From the NCBI RefSeq assembly GCF_022346945.1, contig NZ_JAKRNI010000008.1, positions 28,801 to 92,800 of the forward strand: 64,000 nucleotides of DNA, read 5' to 3'. Position 1 is the first letter of the stretch. The number at the start of each line of letters is the position of its first letter. This document shows positions 8,803 through 15,149 of this stretch, piece by piece. The DNA comes from Microbacterium sp. ACRRU (GTDB lineage: Bacteria > Actinomycetota > Actinomycetes > Actinomycetales > Microbacteriaceae). The position numbers and the translations under genes are program-made. The notes beneath the pieces were generated by a model, which did no database searches, was not told the origin of the DNA, and saw nothing but the letters and a program-made list of their open reading frames with translations.

Positions 8803-8965
8803 GCGAGACCCCCTCACGATCGACGTCGAGGGCCACGCTCTGGGCCCTGCGTATTGCGGTTCCGGACCGAGCCGGTAAGAGTAACAGCCAGGATATCACG
8901 GTGCTTTCTGACCCCGGCTGTCGCCGGTCGACGCCGGGGCACCGCGCGAGCAGAGGAGCCCTGCC

Positions 8966-9481
8966 ATGGCTGAGAACACCCCCGCCCCCACGTCATCGGG
9001 AGCAGTCATCGCGGGCGTCGTGCCGGGGCAGTCGCCCCGGGTCATGCGCGCCGCCGCACGGCAGGCGGCGATGGCCGGTGTCCCGCTCGTGCTCGCGCAC
9101 GTCGACACGACGCGCTTCGTGGCGTTCGAGGACCCCGACGGCTACGTGAACCCCACGACGGTCGACGTCATCGGCGCCGCCGCGCGCGCGGCGCTGTCCG
9201 AGGTTCAGTCGGCGGCGGAGTCGACCCTGGCCGGCGAGTCCGTGCCGTGGTCGGTTCGTCAGCTCCTCGGGGATCCCGCACTCGCGCTCATCCAGCTCGC
9301 GGACGAGCTGGATGCGTCGCTTCTCGTCGTCGGCACGCGCAAGCGCGGACTCGGAGAGTCGTTGCGCGAATTCCTCACGGGCTCGGTCGCGGCGCGGCTC
9401 AGCCACCGCCAGCACCGTCCGGTGCTGGTCGTTCCGCTGGGTGAGCCGCTCGCGCCCGATGAAGAGCTCGTCTGGGAGTGA
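8966..9481 (+). CDS. universal stress protein (UspA family)
   Basis: A 171-residue single-domain Usp protein. It has the opening beta strand (GAVIAGVVPGQSP) and the C-terminal nucleotide-binding pattern G-2x-G-9x-G-S in VGTRKRGLGESLREFLTGSVAARLS, followed by the final strand PVLVVPLG. The ATP-binding type is expected; a role in stress or dormancy is family knowledge only. CAGAGGAG precedes the ATG. Confidence 0.9.
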   Translation: MAENTPAPTSSGAVIAGVVPGQSPRVMRAAARQAAMAGVPLVLAHVDTTRFVAFEDPDGYVNPTTVDVIGAAARAALSEVQSAAESTLAGESVPWSVRQLLGDPALALIQLADELDASLLVVGTRKRGLGESLREFLTGSVAARLSHRQHRPVLVVPLGEPLAPDEELVWE

Positions 9482-9484
9482 GGG

Positions 9485-10090
9485 TCAGCCGCGCATCGCG
9501 CGACTGACGGCCTCCGAGGCCTGACGCAGCGCCGTCTCGATCTCGTCGACCGCGGATGCCGCGAGCTCGCCGCCGCGGGCGACGTGCGAACGCAGCTCCG
9601 CCCGAGCGCGGCCGCGGAAGTCCGTGAGGGCGGCGTCGGCGCGGTGCAGCTGCTCCCGGCTGCGCACGCGCGGGTCGTCGGCCGGGACGCTGCGTGCCTG
9701 CTCGCGCTCGTCACGCGACGCGGCGGCGAGATCGGCGCGCAGGCTGCGCATGGCATCCCGCACGCTCCCGCGCACTTCGTCGGCGATGAGTCGCACGCTG
9801 TCGGCGAGTCCGGCCTGGATGTCTTCCAGGTCTCCTCCGCGCGCCTCGACCTCGGCGCGTCCGGCGTCGGTGATCTCGTAGACGGTCTTGCGTCCGTCGA
9901 CGGTCTTGGTCACCAGGCCTTCTTCCTCCAGCTTCGCCAGTCGGGGGTAGATCGTGCCGGCGGAGGGCGAGTAGGTGCCTCCGGTGCGTTCGGTGAGGGC
10001 CTGCATGAGGTCGTACCCGTGGCGCGGGCCCTCCGCGAGCAGGCTCAGGATGTAGAGGCGAAGGTCACCGTGCGAGAAGACCGGGCTCAT
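9485..10090 (-). CDS. PadR-family transcriptional regulator
   Basis: A 201-residue repressor. The winged helix is at residues 5-80 (HGDLRLYILSLLAEGPRHGYDLMQALTE, YSPSAGTIYPRLAKLEEEGLV), followed by a long charged helical C-terminal region for dimerisation. The ATG at 10090 is chosen over ATG 10096 because GAGAGGAGG then lies at 7 nt. Its start overlaps the stop of the DUF4097 gene (TGATG), indicating translational coupling. The two genes probably form an autoregulated envelope-stress unit under the palindromic operators upstream. Confidence 0.9.
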   Translation of the reverse strand: MSPVFSHGDLRLYILSLLAEGPRHGYDLMQALTERTGGTYSPSAGTIYPRLAKLEEEGLVTKTVDGRKTVYEITDAGRAEVEARGGDLEDIQAGLADSVRLIADEVRGSVRDAMRSLRADLAAASRDEREQARSVPADDPRVRSREQLHRADAALTDFRGRARAELRSHVARGGELAASAVDEIETALRQASEAVSRAMRG

Positions 10091-10935
10091 CACCATTCCT
10101 CCTCTCCGGCGAGTTCGTCCGGGCGCAGGCCCGAGACCCCGCGGCGCAGAACGGTGATCTCTCCCGAGACGGTGTTCGCGCGCACGTCGACGAATGAGCC
10201 GGCGAGGGTGCCGGTCGATCCGGAGTAGTTGGTCGGACCGGATCCCGACCGCACGTGGCCGTCGATCTGCACGCGGCCGCTGACCGAGCGGGCGACGTAG
10301 TTCGCCGGCAGCTCGCGATCGAGGCGGATGGTGGCCGAGCCGTTGACGGAGTTGAGGCCGATCGACTGCATGGCGCCGGTCGAGTCGACGAGCATCGCTC
10401 CGGAGACCGTGTCGATCGAGGCCTTCGTGACCGCGCCGGTCACGGCGACGTCGCCCGAGACGCTGTTGGCCGTCAGCGCGCCCTCGAGCTCGCGGACCTG
10501 GACATCGCCCGACACCGCATTCAGGCTGACGTCGCCGATGAGTCCGTCGACGATGATGTCTCCCGAGACGGTGTTCAGCTTGGCATCTCGACGCAGGCCC
10601 GTGACGAGTGCGCTCGCGCTGACGACGCCGAGGTTCAGGGCGACGGTGCGCGGGACGGCGACGCTGACCTCGGCACGGGGTCCGCCGGAGCCGAAGTTCC
10701 GGAACACTTCGAGGAAGTTGTCCCACCGCAGTTGCGGGTGGTCGATCTCGAGTTTGCCGTCGCTCATCTCGATCCGCAGATCCTTGACCGTGACGCCGTG
10801 CACTTCGATGCGGGCTCCGGGGTCGTCGTGCGCGACGATGTCGACCTGACCGCCGACGAGGCCGATCTTCAGTTCTCGCACGCCGTCGACGTCGATCACG
10901 CGCGTCTCGCCCGGGTGGACGATCCATTTCTCCAT
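10090..10935 (-). CDS. DUF4097-family beta-strand repeat protein
   Basis: A 281-residue protein built of repeated short strands, each around an N-[TAS]-[VA]-S/N-G core (LNTVSGDIIV, LNAVSGDVQV, ANSVSGDVAV, IDTVSGAMLV, LNSVNGSATI, ARSVSGRVQI, ANTVSGEITV). These form the right-handed beta-helix-like fold of DUF4097/adhesin-type proteins. It has no signal peptide or membrane helix, so it is probably cytoplasmic. The family commonly travels with PadR regulators and sensory genes; its biochemical role is unknown. GAGAGGAA precedes the ATG. Confidence 0.88.
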   Translation of the reverse strand: MEKWIVHPGETRVIDVDGVRELKIGLVGGQVDIVAHDDPGARIEVHGVTVKDLRIEMSDGKLEIDHPQLRWDNFLEVFRNFGSGGPRAEVSVAVPRTVALNLGVVSASALVTGLRRDAKLNTVSGDIIVDGLIGDVSLNAVSGDVQVRELEGALTANSVSGDVAVTGAVTKASIDTVSGAMLVDSTGAMQSIGLNSVNGSATIRLDRELPANYVARSVSGRVQIDGHVRSGSGPTNYSGSTGTLAGSFVDVRANTVSGEITVLRRGVSGLRPDELAGEEEW

Positions 10936-10950
10936 GACGGATTCCTCTCT

Positions 10951-10993
10951 CGCGATATATCGCGTTGTGAGTCAGTATCGCGATATATCGCGA
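10951..10993. promoter_or_regulatory. tandem perfect palindromes, putative PadR operator
   Basis: The 14-bp perfect palindrome CGCGATATATCGCG occurs twice, at 10951-10964 and 10979-10992, with starts 28 bp apart (nearly three helical turns). The second copy extends to TCGCGATATATCGCGA. The first copy ends only 15 nt before the DUF4097 start codon, so a bound dimer would cover the transcription and translation start. No other gene is near enough to own the site; autoregulation by the adjacent PadR protein is inferred. Confidence 0.75.
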
Positions 10994-11050
10994 GTGCGTC
11001 AAGAGGGATGTGAAGGGGAGCGCCGCGCCATCCCCGGGGGCGGAAACGAC

Positions 11051-11084
11051 GGATGCCACGCGCTGCGAACAGCACGTGGCATCC
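11051..11084. terminator. long GC-rich hairpin
   Basis: GGATGCCACG (11051-11060) pairs with CGTGGCATCC (11075-11084), and the inner GCTG/CAGC extends the stem around a CGAA loop with one mismatch. It lies between the DUF4097 promoter and the end of the small membrane gene on the minus strand, so it most likely terminates that gene. There is no T-tract, as is usual in GC-rich actinobacteria. Confidence 0.5.
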
Positions 11085-11147
11085 GGGCGGGGTTGCCCGC
11101 GGGGGATCAGGCGTCGCGCACCCGAAACGCGACCGCCCTCTCGGGGG

Positions 11148-11312
11148 TTAAACCGGCTTGCGACCGCTGATCAAGCGGAAGAGCAGGACGATCAGCGCGA
11201 TGAGTCCGACGATGATCGCGATCCAGAGCAGGAAGCTCGCGGCCTGGCTCAGACCACTGAAGATGGCGATGACGATCGCGGCGACGATGATGATGATCAG
11301 GAAGATGTTCAT
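11148..11312 (-). CDS. 54-residue hydrophobic membrane peptide
   Basis: A very short gene encoding two hydrophobic helices (MNIFLIIIIVAAIVIAIF and ASFLLWIAIIVGLIALIVLLF) and a basic end (RLISGRKPV). GGAGAG lies 6 nt before the ATG. It resembles the small two-helix membrane proteins common in Microbacteriaceae; function unknown. The hydrophobic pattern, a good ribosome-binding site, and a hairpin downstream support it as a real gene. Confidence 0.75.
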   Translation of the reverse strand: MNIFLIIIIVAAIVIAIFSGLSQAASFLLWIAIIVGLIALIVLLFRLISGRKPV

Positions 11313-11528
11313 GGGGGGCTCTCCAATGCTGTATCCGCTGGCGCGGCAACCGGCGAGTGGTTGACTTCTACGTTCTCACCCCTCCGTCATCTCGGCAGGG
11401 GCTTGACGTTCCTGGAAATTGGCTGGTAGCCCGCGTGATCCGTGCCAGGGCCGGGCCTTCTGTCAACCCCACGAACGGTCGAGGCGTTCAGGTCGTAGCT
11501 TCGTGGCATTCGACGGAGGGAGACGGCG

Positions 11529-11798
11529 ATGCCCCAGGGGCGAGGATCTAACAGTCTGAAGGACCCGGAGATGTACGAGGAGCTGCGCAAGCAGGGCGAC
11601 TCCAAAGAGAAGGCCGCGCGCATCTCGAACGCCGCCGCTGCGCAGGGGCGCGGCAAGGTCGGTGCGCGGGGCGGTCACGCGGAGAACTACGAGGACCGCA
11701 CGGTCGACGAGCTGAAGAAGCGCGCGAAGGAGCTCGGCATCACCGGGTACTCCGGCAAGAAGAAGTCGGAGCTGATCGACATGCTCCGCGATCACTGA
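11529..11798 (+). CDS. Rho-N/SAP-like small protein (DUF7218 type)
   Basis: An 89-residue basic protein. The first half (SNSLKDPEMYEELRKQGDSKEKAARISNAAAAQGR) is the conserved block of small actinobacterial and proteobacterial plasmid/chromosome proteins. The second half (DRTVDELKKRAKELGITGYSGKKKSELIDMLRDH) is a Rho termination factor N-terminal/SAP-like helical motif that binds nucleic acid in relatives. The topoisomerase IB gene starts 2 nt after its stop, so the two are translated together and may act on the same DNA. Confidence 0.82.
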   Translation: MPQGRGSNSLKDPEMYEELRKQGDSKEKAARISNAAAAQGRGKVGARGGHAENYEDRTVDELKKRAKELGITGYSGKKKSELIDMLRDH

Positions 11799-11800
11799 CG

Positions 11801-12766
11801 GTGGCGCGACTGATCCGGGTCCGTCCCTACGAGGACCCGGGGTTCCGCAGGGTGCGCTCCGGTTCGGGATTCCGGTTCGTGGATCACACGGGAGCGGCGG
11901 TTCCCGAACGCGAGGCGGAGCGCGCGCGAGGGCTGGTCATCCCACCCGCATGGCGCGAGGTCTGGATCGCGCAGCAGCCCAACGCCCACATTCAGGCCGT
12001 CGGCACGGACGAGGCCGGACGGCGCCAGTACACGTACCATGCGGACTGGGCCAAGCGCCGCGACAAGGGCAAGTTCGCCCGCGCGCTCGAGCTCGCCGAG
12101 GCGCTTCCCCGCGCGCGCGCTCGAGTGACGCAGTCGTTGCGCCGCGGCGACGTCGACCGTGAGCGCGTGCTCGCGGTGTCGTTCCGGCTGCTGGACCAGG
12201 TCGCGCCGCGGGTGGGCAACGCGCGCTACTTCGCCACGAACGGCAGCCGGGGGCTCACGACCCTGCAGAGGAGGGATGCCACGGTCGAGGGCGATCTCAT
12301 CCGCCTGTCGTTCCCGGCCAAGAGCGGCAAGCGCGCCGAGCTCTCGCTGCGGGACGCCGAGGTCGCGGCGCTGATGACCGAACTCGCCGCGGGCCGGTCT
12401 CGCGCGGCCCTGTTGAGCTACCGCCGGGGTCGCCGTCGCGTGTCGCTCACCCCCGGCGACGTCAACGCCTACGTGCGGACGCTGACCGGCGGTCCGTTCA
12501 CGGCGAAGGACTTCCGCACCCTGCGCGGCACCATCCTCGCCGCGGAGGCGCTGGCCGAAGCGGGCGTCGCGGCGACGAAGAACGAGCGCAAGCGCGTCGA
12601 GCTCGCCGCGGTCCGTGCGGCCGCCACGGCTCTCGGCAACACTCCGGCGGTCGCGCGGTCCAGCTACATCGATCCCCGCGTGTTCTCGCTCTACCGGCGT
12701 GGTCGCACGATGGAGCTGGGCGGATCGAAGGATGCCGCGATCCGCCGGCTCATCCTCGGGGAGTGA
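11801..12766 (+). CDS. DNA topoisomerase IB
   Basis: A 321-residue poxvirus-like type IB topoisomerase, which relaxes DNA by transient 3'-phosphotyrosine cleavage. The N-terminal domain carries GLVIPPAWREVWIA and NAHIQAVGTDEAGRRQYTYH. The catalytic domain has RVGNARYFATNGSRGLTTL, FTAKDFRTLRGT and the Tyr nucleophile within ARSSYIDPRVF. The GTG start lies 2 nt behind the Rho-N-like gene. This is an accessory enzyme in bacteria; the housekeeping topoisomerase I is type IA. Confidence 0.93.
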   Translation: MARLIRVRPYEDPGFRRVRSGSGFRFVDHTGAAVPEREAERARGLVIPPAWREVWIAQQPNAHIQAVGTDEAGRRQYTYHADWAKRRDKGKFARALELAEALPRARARVTQSLRRGDVDRERVLAVSFRLLDQVAPRVGNARYFATNGSRGLTTLQRRDATVEGDLIRLSFPAKSGKRAELSLRDAEVAALMTELAAGRSRAALLSYRRGRRRVSLTPGDVNAYVRTLTGGPFTAKDFRTLRGTILAAEALAEAGVAATKNERKRVELAAVRAAATALGNTPAVARSSYIDPRVFSLYRRGRTMELGGSKDAAIRRLILGE

Positions 12767-13736
12767 CCGCGGTCACGACGTCCGGGAGCTCCGCGACGGG
12801 CACGATGACGATGTCCTCGACCTTCCAGTCCAGCGCCGCGCAGGCCTCGCGCGCCGCGTCGAGCTGAGCGAGGGAGACCGTGCCCTCGCGCGGGACGACG
12901 AACGCCTCGATGTGGAACACGTGTCCCTCGTCGCGGGCCCGACTGCCCGCCTCGCGCACCCAGTCCAGGCCGGCGAGGACGCCGTCGACGCGATCGACCA
13001 GCGGGTGAGGGATCCGGTCGTCGAACGTGGTGGCTCTGGCATCCATCAAGTCGGTGATGGCGGCGAGGAGATTGCGCACGCCGTCGTGCACGATGCTTCC
13101 GGCGATGAAGAGGGCCGCCGCGGCATCCAGCCACCACAGGCCGAGGCCGATCCCGGTCACCCCGACGATGGTGCCGAGCGAGGTCATCCAGTCGGCCTTG
13201 TTCATGTCGGCGTCGGCGTAGAGCACTTTGTCGTGCAGTTCGCGAGCGAGCCGCATCTTCATCCGGCCGAGGATCACCGGCGGCACACCGGTCACCACCA
13301 TGACCGCGATCATGAGCCACCCCAGCCAGACGCTGTGGCCGAACAGCGCCACCGTCCCGATCGTCGGGTGTTCGGCCCGAATCAGGCTGAGTCCCGATTC
13401 GACGACGAGGAAGCTCCCCATCCCGGCGAGGGCGACGGCGGCGACGACGTGCCCCACCGCGACCGAGCGATGATGCCCGTACGGATGCCGAGGGGTCGGG
13501 CGGCGGCGGCTGACGCGGACCGCCACGAGGAAGGCGATCGGCGGGATGAACGACAGCAGATCCTCGAACCACGCCGCCCGCATCGCCTGCGAGTTGCCGA
13601 GGACGAGCAGCACCAGGGTCGCGGTCGCCGCGAGGATGCCGATCGAGACCCACTCCAGCCGCTTCGCCTTCCGAAGGGCTTCCGTCTGCGCCGGGGGTAG
13701 CTCCGTTCGCCCGAAGGCCACCGTCTCGCCGCTCAC
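12750..13736 (-). CDS. cation diffusion facilitator-like transporter
   Basis: A 328-residue membrane protein of the CDF superfamily. It has six predicted helices, the RHPYGHHRSVAVGHVVAA segment after helix 2, and a C-terminal cytoplasmic dimerisation domain (VREAGSRARDEGHVFHIEAFVVPREGTVSL). CDF proteins export divalent cations with protons. Here helix 2 carries EDLLS and helix 5 DADMNKADWMTS in place of the usual HxxxD/DxxxD pairs, so the metal site is atypical and the substrate unclear. The GTG start overlaps the stop of the upstream lipoprotein gene (GTGA). Its 3' end overlaps the convergent topoisomerase gene by 17 nt. Confidence 0.8.
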   Translation of the reverse strand: MSGETVAFGRTELPPAQTEALRKAKRLEWVSIGILAATATLVLLVLGNSQAMRAAWFEDLLSFIPPIAFLVAVRVSRRRPTPRHPYGHHRSVAVGHVVAAVALAGMGSFLVVESGLSLIRAEHPTIGTVALFGHSVWLGWLMIAVMVVTGVPPVILGRMKMRLARELHDKVLYADADMNKADWMTSLGTIVGVTGIGLGLWWLDAAAALFIAGSIVHDGVRNLLAAITDLMDARATTFDDRIPHPLVDRVDGVLAGLDWVREAGSRARDEGHVFHIEAFVVPREGTVSLAQLDAAREACAALDWKVEDIVIVPVAELPDVVTAVTPRG

Positions 13737-14209
13737 CGCTCGCCCTCCTCGGTGAGGAAGGTCTCGAGCCGCGAGAGGAACGCGTTCTCGCCGAGCGGCA
13801 CAAGCATGACGATCGACGCCGTGGATCCGTCCGCGAGGGTCGCCTCGGCATACGGGCGACTCACCCCGGCGTCTGTCGTCCACGGTGTGGCGTCGGTGAT
13901 CCCGGCCGCGACGACGTCGAGGTCGCCGTCCTTGAGGCCGCGGACGAGCGCTTCCTCCGAGCCGACGGTGAACTCCACCTCGGCGTCGAGCGCGGCGGCG
14001 AACGCGCGCAGGCGCTCCACGTCCGTGCCCGAGACGCCGTCGCCCTCGACCCGCACCCAGTCGCCGTTGGGGGACACCCCGGCGTGCAGCACCCCTCCCT
14101 CGACGGCCTGCAGCGTCCCCTCCGGGTCGGAGGGAATACGGATGCCGCACCCCGAGACGCACAGCACGATCGCGGCGGCGACGAGCAGCGCGGCGAATCT
14201 CCTGCCCAT
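13733..14209 (-). CDS. short lipoprotein with solute-binding-protein-like domain
   Basis: A 158-residue exported protein. The signal peptide MGRRFAALLVAAAIVLCVSGC ends in a lipobox (VSGC) for lipid anchoring at Cys21. The mature part (GGVLHAGVSPNGDWVR, LRAFAAALDAEVEFTVGSEEALVRGLKDGDLDVVAAGITDATPWTTDAG) resembles one lobe of family 3 solute-binding proteins but is much shorter than the usual 230+ residues. No ABC permease is nearby; instead it is translationally coupled to the CDF-like gene by a 4-nt overlap. A metal- or solute-sensing subunit of that transporter is an inference. Confidence 0.72.
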   Translation of the reverse strand: MGRRFAALLVAAAIVLCVSGCGIRIPSDPEGTLQAVEGGVLHAGVSPNGDWVRVEGDGVSGTDVERLRAFAAALDAEVEFTVGSEEALVRGLKDGDLDVVAAGITDATPWTTDAGVSRPYAEATLADGSTASIVMLVPLGENAFLSRLETFLTEEGER

Positions 14210-14318
14210 GGATGGCCTTCCTCTCGTGTGCCGTCCCGATTGTCGGCGCCGCGCGGTGTCGGGCCGACGGGGTTGCGCGCGCGGCCGAGGCGGGCCGTGT
14301 GCGCGTAGGGTGTCGATC

Positions 14319-14687
14319 GTGGTGTCGTGGCGCGATCTCGTCTCGGTCGCCGTCGGGGGCGCACTGGGCACCGCCGCCCGCGCGGGGTTGACCCTCGCCT
14401 TCGCCGACGCTCTCGGCCCCGTGCTCGTGCCGATCATCAACGTCATCGGGGCGTTCGCGATCGGCATCCTGTTCGGAATCCGGGCGCGGATGCCGCGTTC
14501 TCCCCGCGCGCAGCGCGCGCAGCTGTTCTTCGGCACCGGCGTCCTCGGGGGGTTCACGACGTACAGTGCGCTCGCGGTGGAGTCCGCCGACCTGTCGTCG
14601 GTGTGGTGGGGTGTCGCGACCGTCGTGATCGGCACGCTCGCGGCCTGGGCCGGCGTCGTGATCGGCCGGGGGAGGCGGGCGCTATGA
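14319..14687 (+). CDS. crcB: fluoride channel subunit CrcB/Fluc (first of pair)
   Basis: A 122-residue four-helix membrane protein that exports toxic fluoride. Family motifs are VGGALGTAARAGLTL, INVIGAFAIGILFG and FFGTGVLGGFTTYSALAVE. The GTG start is supported by a TAGGGT box ending 7 nt upstream (probably leaderless); GTG 14322 is also possible. The next gene is its paralogue, overlapping by 4 nt (ATGA). Paired genes make heterodimeric channels in Gram-positives. No fluoride riboswitch could be recognised upstream. Confidence 0.9.
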   Translation: MVSWRDLVSVAVGGALGTAARAGLTLAFADALGPVLVPIINVIGAFAIGILFGIRARMPRSPRAQRAQLFFGTGVLGGFTTYSALAVESADLSSVWWGVATVVIGTLAAWAGVVIGRGRRAL

Positions 14688-15049
14688 CGCCCCTGGTCTT
14701 CCTCGCGGTGACCGTCGCGGGCGGTGTCGGGGCGGCGGCGCGCCTCGTGGTGGACGGTTTCGTGCGCGCCCGAACCGGTGAACGCTTTCCCTGGGGGATT
14801 CTCCTGGTGAACGTGACGGGCGCGTTCGTGCTGGGGCTGCTGACACCCCTCGTCGTCGACGACACCTGGCGCTGGGTCGTGGGCACGGGGCTGCTCGGCG
14901 GGTACACGACCTTCAGCGCTGTGGCCGTGACCACCGCGCTGTTGGCCGAGGAGGGGCGCACGCGCGCCGCGACCTCGTACGCGGTGCTCTCATTCGCGGG
15001 CTCCGTCCTGGCGGCGGCGCTCGGGCTCATCCTCGGCAGCGCCGTCTGA
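14684..15049 (+). CDS. crcB: fluoride channel subunit CrcB/Fluc (second of pair)
   Basis: A 121-residue partner of the upstream CrcB, with GGVGAAARLVVDGFV, LLVNVTGAFVLGLLTPL and GLLGGYTTFSAVAV. The two-subunit arrangement is the standard antiparallel Fluc dimer. The ATG overlaps the stop of the first subunit, so equal synthesis is expected. Confidence 0.92.
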   Translation: MTPLVFLAVTVAGGVGAAARLVVDGFVRARTGERFPWGILLVNVTGAFVLGLLTPLVVDDTWRWVVGTGLLGGYTTFSAVAVTTALLAEEGRTRAATSYAVLSFAGSVLAAALGLILGSAV

Positions 15050-15089
15050 GCGGCCTCCAGCGCCGGATCCGCGTGGGATACTGGCGGTG

Positions 15090-15105
15090 GATACAGTCCT
15101 GTATC
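15090..15105. promoter_or_regulatory. TetR-like operator upstream of the RND permease
   Basis: GATACAG (15090-15096) and CTGTATC (15099-15105) form a perfect inverted repeat with a 2-bp centre. This is the size and sequence style of TetR-family efflux operators. No TetR gene is in the window beside it, so the repressor must be encoded elsewhere. An in-frame GTG at 15087 would read straight through this palindrome, which argues that translation starts further down, at 15150. Confidence 0.55.
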
Positions 15106-15149
15106 GAACGGGCGCTCCGGTGCCCGTCGGCCGACCCGAAGGGCCTCGC

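Noticed and set aside
9485..10935. Prophage or horizontally acquired block around the PadR-DUF4097 pair
   Set aside because: Base composition and codon style match the neighbours and no phage or mobility genes are present.
14210..14318. Fluoride riboswitch upstream of the crcB pair
   Set aside because: No recognisable aptamer pattern, and a -10 box 7 nt before the GTG leaves no leader to hold one.
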